This document shows positions 16,495 through 23,959 of a stretch of DNA of 36,577 nt, one piece after another; within the stretch, counting starts at the first letter, position 1; each line of letters begins with the position of its first letter. The translations under genes were made by a program, and so were the position numbers. The notes below the pieces were generated by a model. It ran no database searches. It saw only the letters and a program-made list of their open reading frames with translations, and was not told the origin of the DNA. The DNA is taken from the NCBI GenBank assembly GCA_020053595.1, contig JAGVMV010000012.1, forward strand, positions 1 to 36,577, in the 5' to 3' direction. Source of the DNA: Thermoleophilia bacterium. Lineage in GTDB: Bacteria; Actinomycetota; Thermoleophilia; BMS3ABIN01.

Positions 16495-17370
16495 TTATCC
16501 TTCGATCTTGGTGCCTATACCTAAGCGGGTGAAGACTTCAAGTAAAACCGCATGAGGCACCCGGCCGTCGATGATATGGGCGCTATTGACGCCGCCAGTC
16601 AAGGCCCGGCTGACAGCCCGCAGCTTGGGGATCATACCCTTGGAAACACTCGCGTCCTCGATAATCTTGTCCACGTCAGCCAGCGAACACTGGGAAATCA
16701 GCGAGTCTGGTTTTTTTACATCCGCGTAGAGTCCTTCTACGTCGGTGAGGAAGATGACCTTCTCCGCCTCCAGCGCGACTGCCAGAACCGAAGCCACCTC
16801 GTCAGCGTTGATGTTGTAACTGGTGCCGTTTTCGTCGGCGCCGACTGAGGCTACTACAGGAATGAAGTCTTCGCCCAGGCTATTCAAAACCCCGGTATTG
16901 ATATCAGTAATGCGGCCTACCTGGCCCAGGTCAATCTCCTCGCCTGCCTCGCCGGGAACAGTGCGTTTCTCCGCCATGATCAGCTGGCCGTCGTCGCCGC
17001 CGAGGCCGACGGCGGGCACGCCGTGCTGGTTGATCAGGGCGACTACTTCCTTGTTTACCTTGCCCAGCAGGACCATCTTGGCCAGCTCCATGGTCGCCTC
17101 GTCAGTGACCCGCAGGCCCTGGATGAACTTTACCTCCATGGAGAGTTTCTCCATGTAGGAGCTGATATCCGGACCACCGCCATGGACGATCACCGGGTTC
17201 ATGCCCACGTATTTGCAGAGGGCGATGTCGGTGGCGAAGCCCTCCTTGAGCTCGTCGCTCTTCATGGCGCTGCCGCCGTACTTGATGACCACGGTCTTGC
17301 CGGAGAACTGCTTGATATAAGGCAGAGCCTCCAGGAGGATCTCTACGCGCTTTTGATGTTTGGCTGTCAT
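16495..17370 (-). CDS. argB: Acetylglutamate kinase
   Basis: Phosphorylates N-acetylglutamate. The amino-acid-kinase fold is shown by VVIKYGGSAM (phosphate-binding Lys and Gly), VIVHGGGPDI, and INADEVASVLAVALEAEKVIFLTDVEGLY. 291 residues, the normal size. It lies between argJ and argD with a spacer carrying an inverted repeat on each side, unlike the tight packing farther down the operon. Confidence 0.97.
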   Translation of the reverse strand: MTAKHQKRVEILLEALPYIKQFSGKTVVIKYGGSAMKSDELKEGFATDIALCKYVGMNPVIVHGGGPDISSYMEKLSMEVKFIQGLRVTDEATMELAKMVLLGKVNKEVVALINQHGVPAVGLGGDDGQLIMAEKRTVPGEAGEEIDLGQVGRITDINTGVLNSLGEDFIPVVASVGADENGTSYNINADEVASVLAVALEAEKVIFLTDVEGLYADVKKPDSLISQCSLADVDKIIEDASVSKGMIPKLRAVSRALTGGVNSAHIIDGRVPHAVLLEVFTRLGIGTKIEG

Positions 17371-17393
17371 CTCACTTCTCCCATTGCTCTTTA

Positions 17394-17450
17394 TAAGGGA
17401 CTTTTGACCATTTTTCTAAAAAAGTTCCAATAGTTTAAGAACGTCCCTTA
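17394..17450. repeat. Inverted-repeat element between argJ and argB
   Basis: TAAGGGAC at 17394-17401 and GTCCCTTA at 17443-17450 bracket an AT-rich core. The outer arm overlaps the argJ stop codon. On the minus strand the core reads GGGACGTTCTTAAACTATTG, a kind of sequence I associate with small REP-like elements. That association is from memory and unverified. Confidence 0.4.
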
Positions 17451-18695
17451 GGTCGTGTACTCGGCGTTAAGCGTCACATAGTCGTGAGTCAGGTCTGAGA
17501 AGTACATGGTATGGCTGGCCGTGCCCCGGTGCAAATCTATCGTTACCGAGATCTCCGGCTGGGCCATTATCTTCTCCAACCGGCCGGCTTCCACAGGGTC
17601 GGAGCAAACCGCTCCACCCTTCGCCAGGCAGACTTCCTCGTAATATATATCCGCGAGCAGCGCCGGCTCACCCGCGAGGGCCGCACCCGCCGAGGCCATG
17701 ATCCGGCCCCAGTTGGCGTCGCGGCCGAAAAACGCCGTCCGGACCAGTGACGAGTTGGAGACCGCCCGCGATACCAGCGCCGCCTCGTCGTCATCCGCCG
17801 CGCCGGTGACATTAAGCTCGACCACCTTGGTGGCCCCCTCGCCGTCGGCGACCATCTTCAGCGCCAGGCCCTTGCAGACCGCCGCGAGCGCGTCACCGAA
17901 GAGAACGGCGTCACCGCTGCCGGAGTCGACCGCCACGCCGCTCTGACCGCTGGCGAACACCATGATGCAATCGTTGGTGCTCATGTCGCCGTCAACACTC
18001 ATTGAATTAAAGGAGACGGCAACCGCCTGCTTCAGTAAGTTCTGCAGAAGACCGGCGGGAACCGCGGCGTCGGTGGTGACGAACGCCAGCAGGGTCGCCA
18101 TGTTGGGGGCGATCATGCCGGCTCCCTTGGCGCAGGCGCCTACCCGCACCGTGCCGGCGGAGAGCGCCACCTCGATGGCGCCGTCCTTGTCGATCTTGTC
18201 AGTGGTGCGGATGGCCTCGGCAAAATCGCCGCCGCCGGAATCAGATAGAGCCTCGGCCGCGATGCCAATGCCGGACTCAACCGAATCCATGGGCAGGGGC
18301 ACGCCGATCACGCCGGTGGATGCTACAGCCATGTTCTTGACATCGATGCCGGCCTTGGCGGATGCCAGCGCCGCCATCGTCCGGGCGTCTTCCAGCCCCT
18401 GTGCGCCAGTGCAGGCGTTAGCGGAACCGCTGTTGACGACCACGCCCTGCAGGGCCACGGCGCTGGTTTCGTCACGGCAAAAAGTTATGGGCGCGGCGGC
18501 GGCGGCGTTGGGGGTGTAGAGAGCCGCCGATGCGCATGGTTCCTTGCAAACCAGCAGGCCCAGGTCCGGCTTGCCCGATTTCTTGAGACCGGCGGCGATG
18601 CCTGAGGCGCTGAAACCCTTGGGTGTCGAGACCGAGCCGGGGAGTTCGGTTACATGTTCTGGTTTCTGGACGAACTTTGATGTGAATAAGTGCAT
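17448..18695 (-). CDS. argJ: Glutamate N-acetyltransferase / amino-acid acetyltransferase (ArgJ)
   Basis: Transfers acetyl from N-acetylornithine to glutamate, closing the cyclic arginine pathway. The self-cleaving motif is GAGMIAPNMATLLAF, where the Thr becomes the N-terminal nucleophile of the beta chain after autoproteolysis. SVDGDMSTND and FFGRDANWGRIMASAG are further signatures. The start at ATG 18695 was preferred because AGGA is correctly spaced upstream; an in-frame ATG at 18734 would add 13 residues and would begin inside the operator region. It is the first gene of the operon. argC, which commonly precedes it, is absent here. Confidence 0.96.
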   Translation of the reverse strand: MHLFTSKFVQKPEHVTELPGSVSTPKGFSASGIAAGLKKSGKPDLGLLVCKEPCASAALYTPNAAAAAPITFCRDETSAVALQGVVVNSGSANACTGAQGLEDARTMAALASAKAGIDVKNMAVASTGVIGVPLPMDSVESGIGIAAEALSDSGGGDFAEAIRTTDKIDKDGAIEVALSAGTVRVGACAKGAGMIAPNMATLLAFVTTDAAVPAGLLQNLLKQAVAVSFNSMSVDGDMSTNDCIMVFASGQSGVAVDSGSGDAVLFGDALAAVCKGLALKMVADGEGATKVVELNVTGAADDDEAALVSRAVSNSSLVRTAFFGRDANWGRIMASAGAALAGEPALLADIYYEEVCLAKGGAVCSDPVEAGRLEKIMAQPEISVTIDLHRGTASHTMYFSDLTHDYVTLNAEYTT

Positions 18696-18729
18696 GGTTC
18701 CTGTTCTTTGTTTGGCTTGTTTATGGGGA

Positions 18730-18768
18730 TGCATACGTAAATATGCACACTGAATGTATATTTCGGCA
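18730..18768. promoter_or_regulatory. Tandem ARG-box-like operators of the arg operon
   Basis: TGCATACGTAAATATGCA (18730-18747) has perfect six-base arms. Three bases away, TGAATGTATATTTC (18751-18764) matches the TGAATWWWWATTCA ARG-box consensus except at the last two positions. The centres are about 19 bases apart, near two helical turns, as in known double ARG boxes. They overlap the predicted transcription start of argJ, which suits repression by the operon's own ArgR. Confidence 0.68.
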
Positions 18769-18769
18769 G

Positions 18770-18798
18770 ATTTTAGAATATTTATACATGTATGTCAA
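18770..18798 (-). promoter_or_regulatory. Sigma-70 promoter of the arg operon
   Basis: On the minus strand TTGACA (18798-18793) and TAAAAT (18775-18770) are 17 bases apart, a near-consensus promoter. It points at argJ, with the expected start about 70 bases ahead of the ATG and within the ARG-box pair. Confidence 0.8.
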
Positions 18799-18867
18799 GA
18801 AAATTGAGAAAAATTGAGATCCCTATGAATAATGCTGAATTCTGAGGTGGCTTTGCTTTGGGATTTT

Positions 18868-18882
18868 GCAGACAGTGTCTGC
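18868..18882. repeat. GCAGACA-N-TGTCTGC palindrome, intergenic copy
   Basis: A 15-base perfect palindrome lying just downstream of the mazF-like stop codon. Near-identical palindromes occur inside the DUF1016 gene at 33363-33383 and 33392-33414. It may be a stray copy of the same element. Confidence 0.5.
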
Positions 18883-18893
18883 GAGTCAGCGAG

Positions 18894-19217
18894 TCAAAGA
18901 TTCAACGCAAAACAGACCGCGCCACGGATTTCATCGAGCTTCTCTTCGGATAAAGTAGTGATCAGCGATCCGATTCCTGATTTTGAAACCGTCTGGATGT
19001 GATCGCAGTTGATGACGCAATCGTTACGCAAGCCGTCCTGCGTCGACAGGAAAACCTCGCTAGGTATTTCTCTGACCGTTGAAGTCACCGGCGCAATCGT
19101 GACCTCTCCCAAATACTCCAGGATTGAATCCCTCGTCAAAATCACCACGGGGCGCTTTTTGTCCGGGTTCCTGAATTTATACCATCTGACTTCGCCCCGG
19201 CGCACTATTCGCCCCAC
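18894..19217 (-). CDS. MazF/PemK-family endoribonuclease toxin
   Basis: mRNA interferase toxin. The protein begins with RRGEVRWYKFRNPDKKRPVVILTR, the usual MazF start with the Arg/Pro loop that contacts RNA. VTIAPVTSTVREIPSEVFL (conserved Thr/Ser) and NCDHIQTVSKSGI follow. 107 residues. The longest reading starts at GTG 19217 and overlaps the antitoxin by 13 bases; a second GTG at 19205 would sit directly on the antitoxin stop (TAGTG) and gives the more typical N-terminus. Cognate antitoxin is the gene immediately upstream. Confidence 0.92.
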   Translation of the reverse strand: MGRIVRRGEVRWYKFRNPDKKRPVVILTRDSILEYLGEVTIAPVTSTVREIPSEVFLSTQDGLRNDCVINCDHIQTVSKSGIGSLITTLSEEKLDEIRGAVCFALNL

Positions 19218-19435
19218 TCCTGCTCCGATTCCCAGTCGCTGAATTCGGTATTTGCGACCGGAAACCGCTTATAGCCTTTTCTGTGCTTTTCCTCAAGCAT
19301 TTCGTCCTCGACCTGTTTGATAGCATCCTTCAGGGCTTTCCGGGTAAAAGCTGAACGCGTAGTTTTCATTTTTTTTACAACGTTATCTACGGCTGTCACC
19401 AGTTCATCGTCCAAAGTCATCTGAATAGTGCGCAT
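19205..19435 (-). CDS. Ribbon-helix-helix antitoxin of the MazF toxin
   Basis: 76-residue antitoxin. The N-terminal MRTIQMTLDDELVTAVDNVV and TRSAFTRKALKDAI form a ribbon-helix-helix (CopG/MetJ-type) DNA-binding domain. The acidic tail from residue 45 onward, ending EFSDWESEQEWGE, is the segment expected to occupy the toxin RNA site. The gene overlaps mazF, an arrangement that couples their synthesis. The promoter with an internal dyad just upstream suggests autoregulation. Confidence 0.9.
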   Translation of the reverse strand: MRTIQMTLDDELVTAVDNVVKKMKTTRSAFTRKALKDAIKQVEDEMLEEKHRKGYKRFPVANTEFSDWESEQEWGE

Positions 19436-19463
19436 AATATGCCTCTATGATTAGATGGATAAT

Positions 19464-19499
19464 TATAGCTATATTATGCCCTATTATTATGTATGTCAA
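19464..19499 (-). promoter_or_regulatory. Promoter and operator dyad of the MazEF-like module
   Basis: TTGACA (19499-19494) and TAATAT (19476-19471) are 17 bases apart on the minus strand. The palindrome TATAGCTATA (19464-19473) overlaps the -10 box, a good position for an autorepressing antitoxin. Confidence 0.72.
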
Positions 19500-19545
19500 A
19501 CATCGTGACTCATGGTATGTCCCACATTTGTATCAAGAACATCCC

Positions 19546-20205
19546 TTATTTTCGCCAATCGCCGCGCCTTTTACTCACTGCCTCATTCACAGCTTTCTGA
19601 TCCGGAATATACCCGTCAAGCTCAGAACTGGCCGAGAGCAGCCGCTCGATTCTGGAAAGAGCTTTTCCGGGAATCTTCCAGGTGCCGCCAGGCGTCTGAT
19701 ACGCGCCCGGCATTCGTCCCGTCTTGCACCAGGTCAGCACGGTTTGTGACGTTACACCAAACATTTTTGCTACCTCAGAAGTGGATAGAATTTTGTTGCT
19801 TGAATCCGTGCCGCTTTCTTCTTCCTGCCCGACCAGCCGATCGATCAGGTCGGTGACTTCGTTATAACAGCTCTCCCGTTCCGCCACTGATACAAGGTCG
19901 TGATCGAAAAAGCGTTTCATCGCGTTGATGTAATCCACGGATTGCTCATTATCGTTCAGGTCATCCAGTGATTTATTAAAATCATCGCTCCAGCCCTGAA
20001 GACGTTTGGGAGTTGGAGATAAGGAATCCCAGACACAGAGGTTGGCGAAGCTGTCTTCCGTTTCCTGATCCAGTCGGTCTTCCAGCAGGAAGTGAAGGGC
20101 CAGCCTGATAAGCGTCCTGCTTTCTTCATACTTTCGCGCGCGGGAAGATGTGAGAGCGATATCAATCAGTTTTTGCGCGTCTTCAACATGGGTTCTGGCC
20201 GGCAT
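19546..20205 (-). CDS. HTH_17/MerR-like DNA-binding protein of unknown role
   Basis: A 219-residue protein with two parts. Residues 1-130 are helical and acidic, with no family I recognise. Residues about 138-185 (ILSTSEVAKMFGVTSQTVLT, then WCKTGRMPGAYQTPGGTWKI) form an excisionase-type helix-turn-helix with the typical Trp-Lys-Ile wing end. A GGAGG site lies ahead of ATG 20205. It follows hsdM by 79 bases on the same strand and may be co-transcribed with the defence operon or act as its regulator. Candidate promoter boxes are present in the 79-base gap (TTGAAA-N17-TATTAC) but are not decisive. Confidence 0.7.
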   Translation of the reverse strand: MPARTHVEDAQKLIDIALTSSRARKYEESRTLIRLALHFLLEDRLDQETEDSFANLCVWDSLSPTPKRLQGWSDDFNKSLDDLNDNEQSVDYINAMKRFFDHDLVSVAERESCYNEVTDLIDRLVGQEEESGTDSSNKILSTSEVAKMFGVTSQTVLTWCKTGRMPGAYQTPGGTWKIPGKALSRIERLLSASSELDGYIPDQKAVNEAVSKRRGDWRK

Positions 20206-20284
20206 GATGTGCCTCCATATGGATTCTACCCTTTATAACATTATAATCGGTAATATCCAAGAAATCCCAAGTTTTCAATTTATG

Positions 20285-21817
20285 CTAAGACTGATCTGCC
20301 TCCAATACTTCTTCAACTCCCAAATCCGCCGCAATCTCTCGAAACTGCACTAACGCCGCCTCAAGATCAGCAACGATCTCCTGAGCAATCACACCCGGCT
20401 CGGGCAAATTGTCTGAATCTTCGAGGCTTTCATCACGCAGCCAGAAAATATCGAGGCTAGCTTTATCGCGGGCGATCAGTTCATCATAGTCAAAGCCGCG
20501 CCAGCGTCCCTTGTACTCCGTCTGCCCAGGCGAAAGTTCCTTCAAGTCCGCCGACCAGGTGTCCTTACGGCGCGCCCGATTCGTGGACTTATAGCATTTC
20601 ACAAAATCGTCCAGATCAGACCGCTTCAACGGATTGGTCTTCAGCGTATAGTGCATGTTCGTTCGCAAATCATATATCCACAGCTTCCGTGTCCAGGGTT
20701 CCTCGCTCGCAGGCTTCTTGTCAAAGAACAACACATTGGCCTTCACACCCTGTGCATAAAACAACCCCGTCGGCAGGCGCAGCAGCGTATGAACATCGCA
20801 CTCATCCAGCAGCCGGCGCCGGATCGCCTCACCCGCGCCGCCTTCGAACAGCACATTATCCGGCACTACAACAGCCGCCCGCCCATTGATAGCCAGCAAA
20901 GTCTTCACATGCTGAAGGAAGTTAAGCTGCTTGTTGGAGGTCGTAGTCCAGAAGTCGTCGCGCTCGTAACTCTCCCGCTCCTTCGCGGCCCGGCCGTCCT
21001 CGCCGACGATGGTGACGCTGCTTTTCTTACCGAAGGGCGGATTGGTGAGCACCAGTTCGAAGCGTTCCTGGGGGTCGGCCGCGAGCGAGTCGTTGACCAC
21101 GACCGGCTCGTACTCCGGGCTGCCGATGCCGTGCAGGAGCATGTTCATGGCGCAAAGGCGCGCCACGCCCTGCACCAGCTCGCAGCCCTTGAAGGTGTTC
21201 TCCTTGAGCTTCTTCTTCTCGGCGCTGGTGAGGTGTTCGTTGCTGGCGACTATATAGTCGTGCGCGGCGAGCAGAAAGCCGCCGGTGCCACAGGCCGGGT
21301 CGCAGATCTGCTCACCAGGTTGGGGCGCCACGGCATCGACGATGGCACTGATGAGCGGCCGCGGGGTGAAGTATTGCCCCGCTCCCTTGGGCGACTCCAC
21401 GGCGTTTTTGTTAAGGAGCCCCTCGTAGGCGTCGCCCTTTACATCCGCGCTCATGCGCGACCAGTTCTCCTTGTCGATGAGGTCGACGATAAGCCGCCGG
21501 AGCTTGGCGGGGTCCTGGAACTTGTTCTGGGACTTGCCAAAGATGAGGCCGAGCAGGCCTTTTTCGCGGCCCAGGGCTTCGAGGACGTGGCGATAGTGGT
21601 CGAAAAGCTCGTCGCCGTCCCGCTTTATGAGGCTCTGCCAGCTGTACTTGTCCGGGACGACGCTCTTCTGGTTATACGGTTTCCGAGTGCGCTCGTCCGC
21701 CATTTTGAGGAAGAGCAGATAGGTGAGTTGCTCGACGTAATCGCCGTAGCTCATCCCGTCGTCGCGGAGGACGTTACAGTAGTTCCAGAGTTTTTGGACA
21801 ATTCCAGAGGAAGACAT
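20285..21817 (-). CDS. hsdM: Type I restriction-modification DNA methyltransferase subunit HsdM
   Basis: N6-adenine methyltransferase that, with HsdS, modifies the host sites. The N-terminal helical HsdM_N region covers residues 1-130. SAM motif I is ICDPACGTGGFLLAA (171-185) and the catalytic motif IV is NPPF at 259-262, the adenine N6 signature. QYFTPRPLISAIVDA is another family block. 510 residues, full length. It is separated from hsdS by four inserted ORFs, while HsdM and HsdS genes normally adjoin. Only 31 bases separate it from the reverse transcriptase gene and no good ribosome-binding site is visible, so it probably depends on the upstream transcript. Confidence 0.96.
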   Translation of the reverse strand: MSSSGIVQKLWNYCNVLRDDGMSYGDYVEQLTYLLFLKMADERTRKPYNQKSVVPDKYSWQSLIKRDGDELFDHYRHVLEALGREKGLLGLIFGKSQNKFQDPAKLRRLIVDLIDKENWSRMSADVKGDAYEGLLNKNAVESPKGAGQYFTPRPLISAIVDAVAPQPGEQICDPACGTGGFLLAAHDYIVASNEHLTSAEKKKLKENTFKGCELVQGVARLCAMNMLLHGIGSPEYEPVVVNDSLAADPQERFELVLTNPPFGKKSSVTIVGEDGRAAKERESYERDDFWTTTSNKQLNFLQHVKTLLAINGRAAVVVPDNVLFEGGAGEAIRRRLLDECDVHTLLRLPTGLFYAQGVKANVLFFDKKPASEEPWTRKLWIYDLRTNMHYTLKTNPLKRSDLDDFVKCYKSTNRARRKDTWSADLKELSPGQTEYKGRWRGFDYDELIARDKASLDIFWLRDESLEDSDNLPEPGVIAQEIVADLEAALVQFREIAADLGVEEVLEADQS

Positions 21818-21848
21818 TATTTTTGTAGGGCATCGGAATACATATCAG

Positions 21849-23285
21849 TCACTTCAAAGTTCCAAGTATTTCTATATATGATTGTATTTCTGTTGAAGAT
21901 CTAATCTCTGGAAAGGATTTGAGATAGCCCAAATAACCCACTAATTCGGCGTATTTGTCTTTATTGGCTCCTTGCTCCTTTTGAGCATTATGAAACATGG
22001 CCCGAATTTCACGTCTTAGCTTTCTAGGAGGCAACGCACACTCATTGACTACGAGGCCCGTAACGCGCTGCTGACCTCCCCTATTAGCAATTCTTGTTTT
22101 TTTGTCATTTATTTCTAGGCCAGCGTCATGAAGTGTTGTTTTGACTAACTTAATCGCGGAAATAATTTCTTCCTTGAGATCACCGCTGATTGTCATGTCG
22201 TCTGCATATCTTGTATATGAAAGACTTTTTTTCTCACAATATGTAAATAGAGTGTTATCAAAATCATAAAGAAAAGCATTCGATATCGCGGGGCTTGTTG
22301 GAGCACCTTGTGGGAGGACACCATCCAAAGTTGTAAGCTTACTTATAAGGTTCGATATACGTTCACCAAAATCGTGCTTATTAAGCATTGAAAATATTTG
22401 CGTGGTTCCAATTGATCCAAAGAAATCGGATATATCAATATTTGCGACATATCTTTTCCCGGTATGCAATTCCGCATTTGACCTGATCGACTTTCCTTTT
22501 TGGTAAGAATGACAACTTTGGTGAGTGGGCAGCTTCAATAAGAGGTAATCTAAAATCCACCATTGAAAAACCTTTAGGAAGGTCCTAGGCGAAGATATTG
22601 TCCTCGTACCACCACCCCTTTTTCCTATTTCAAATGAACGATATTGTTTACTTATATCTTGGAGTATTGACGAGACTAGACGGGGGCTTACACCTATACA
22701 TATCGCGAAGTCATGCAAGCTAAGATCGTTTCCTTCGGCTGGTGATGATGAAGCAGCGTGGACTTCTTTAATATCTGAGAAAGAATAGAACGAAAGTGCA
22801 GGGGAGCCTAAATCGGAACCAGCTTCAAATTTGAGCTGCATTGAGATCAGCGGCCAATAAATTTGGCCGATGCGTGCAGCGGCCAAATTTATTGGCCGCT
22901 GATTATCTTGTTCGTGTATGCTCCCGTCTCCGGCTGGCGCAGCGCCAGCCAACTCCTCATGAAACTCCCCTGCATAAAATAATCTATCCTTTCTTGCCTG
23001 CTTCAGCAAGAATAACCTTGATTTATCTCTGAAGTGACGTAGTGGCGCTGATAACTGTCTATCACCCCTCGCAGTCAATGAGAATAGATAATGTCTTTCT
23101 TTAGAAACTATTTTTACGATACCTTTTTTATCCCACTCCTTGAACATCTTTTCAATTTCCCTACTGCTCGGAGAGTCGATATCTTGAAAAATTGCACCGA
23201 TAAATTCAGCTGTATGGGCAGCAGTTGCCGGCTGGAGCGTTCCAAGGGCCCAGAGAACAAGATGTCGATTCCAAATAGTTCCCAT
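21849..23285 (-). CDS. Retron-type reverse transcriptase with N-terminal winged-helix fusion
   Basis: A 478-residue protein. Residues 1-105 look like a winged helix (HLVLWALGTLQPATAAHTAE, then an effector-like wing KIVSKERHYLFSLTARG). Residues 105-165 are a linker. The reverse transcriptase occupies 165-478. Its motifs are in order: NAELH at 270-274 (the retron NAxxH motif), ANIDISDFFG (first catalytic Asp284), QGAPTSPAISN, YADD at 360-363, and RVTGLVVN at 407-414 (the retron VTG motif). Both retron-specific motifs are therefore present. It starts three bases after the NDT-like gene. Retron RTs usually lack an N-terminal extension, and the DNA-binding domain in NDT-type retrons is normally part of the effector. 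No msr-msd RNA gene could be identified by eye. The linker is encoded by perfect palindromes. Confidence 0.9.
   Translation of the reverse strand: MGTIWNRHLVLWALGTLQPATAAHTAEFIGAIFQDIDSPSSREIEKMFKEWDKKGIVKIVSKERHYLFSLTARGDRQLSAPLRHFRDKSRLFLLKQARKDRLFYAGEFHEELAGAAPAGDGSIHEQDNQRPINLAAARIGQIYWPLISMQLKFEAGSDLGSPALSFYSFSDIKEVHAASSSPAEGNDLSLHDFAICIGVSPRLVSSILQDISKQYRSFEIGKRGGGTRTISSPRTFLKVFQWWILDYLLLKLPTHQSCHSYQKGKSIRSNAELHTGKRYVANIDISDFFGSIGTTQIFSMLNKHDFGERISNLISKLTTLDGVLPQGAPTSPAISNAFLYDFDNTLFTYCEKKSLSYTRYADDMTISGDLKEEIISAIKLVKTTLHDAGLEINDKKTRIANRGGQQRVTGLVVNECALPPRKLRREIRAMFHNAQKEQGANKDKYAELVGYLGYLKSFPEIRSSTEIQSYIEILGTLK
22846..22950. repeat. In-frame palindromes within the reverse transcriptase linker
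   Basis: Arms of 23 bases at 22846-22868 and 22881-22903 are perfectly complementary around a 12-base loop. Each arm also holds its own small dyad (GGCCAA-N5-TTGGCC). A second hairpin follows, GGCTGGCGC / GCGCCAGCC around one base (22932-22950). All are read in frame and encode residues about 112-148, a linker without an obvious domain. Confidence 0.8.
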
Positions 23286-23288
23286 TTC

Positions 23289-23846
23289 CTAATGTTCTTT
23301 CCGAGGTCTACCGCGCGCATCAAGAACATATGTTGCCCTGCGTTGTTTCAGCCGCTCAATTATCGAGCTTCCGTTATAACCGTTGAATTCTTCATAAATT
23401 ACTTTACCCGTACTCTCAACAGATTTAGCTGGCCCAAGGTTGAAATATGATTCTTTTCCTTGATGTTTTTTTTCTACGACCAAAATAAGATCTGTCTTTA
23501 TCCAATTGGAGTGCAGGTATGAAAAAAGACCTAGCTCACAAAAAGAGCCTACGCTTCCTGCAATTACTATAACCGCATTGCATTTACTATTTATAAATTC
23601 TACTTCATTCAGCTGTGCATCCATTCCATATTCATTCTGAAGATCTTCAAGACCTTCATCTTCTCCTAAATATACTTTAAAGTTTTCTTCCTCAAGCAAT
23701 TCTTTAATTTTTTTTCTTAGCTTCGCACCTTCTTCCTCTCTGTCAATTTTTGGACCACATAGAAACACAACATATTCATTCTTCTTGAATAATTCAGCGA
23801 GTGTATTTCCATATGATTCAATTACTTTATCTCGGCTTGTTCCCAC
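23289..23846 (-). CDS. Nucleoside 2-deoxyribosyltransferase-like putative retron effector
   Basis: A 185-residue soluble protein with a Rossmann-like start, YVVFLCGPKIDR (FLCGP at 28-32), and a later AVIVIAGSVGSFCELGLFSY, where Glu104 stands at the position of the catalytic Glu of nucleoside deoxyribosyltransferases. This NDT/SLOG-type fold is used by the toxic effector of the best-known retron, Ec86 (Eco1), there thought to act on nucleotides. The start is GTG at 23846: an AAGGA site lies five bases upstream and an in-frame stop precedes it. It is three bases upstream of the reverse transcriptase gene, the effector-RT order of Ec86. A TIR-like activity is an alternative. Confidence is high for the gene and moderate for the fold. 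Confidence 0.75.
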   Translation of the reverse strand: MGTSRDKVIESYGNTLAELFKKNEYVVFLCGPKIDREEEGAKLRKKIKELLEEENFKVYLGEDEGLEDLQNEYGMDAQLNEVEFINSKCNAVIVIAGSVGSFCELGLFSYLHSNWIKTDLILVVEKKHQGKESYFNLGPAKSVESTGKVIYEEFNGYNGSSIIERLKQRRATYVLDARGRPRKEH

Positions 23847-23959
23847 GCTATTCCTTTGCTTAGCTCAGAAATGTTTTTTTGAATTAGTAATTGAAGCGGC
23901 TGATTCCTTAGAAGTTCTTTATTCTTGCTGGAGTAGGGGGCTATAATTACTTCAGTCAC
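23822..23959 (-). CDS. Possible 45-residue ORF between the OLD nuclease and NDT-like genes
   Basis: An ORF too short for standard gene finding. Its GTG overlaps the stop of the OLD nuclease (GTGA), and its end overlaps the NDT-like gene by 25 bases. The product begins MTEVIIAPYSSKNKELLRNQ and has no recognisable domain. It could be a genuine coupled small gene, the stump of a longer OLD-partner gene cut by arrival of the retron genes, or a chance ORF over a noncoding RNA. I cannot decide among these by eye. Confidence 0.35.
   Translation of the reverse strand: MTEVIIAPYSSKNKELLRNQPLQLLIQKNISELSKGIAWEQAEIK

Noticed and set aside
20651-21904. 417-codon + strand ORF
   Set aside because: It lies antisense to hsdM, whose motifs are complete; the long opening follows from GC-rich third positions.
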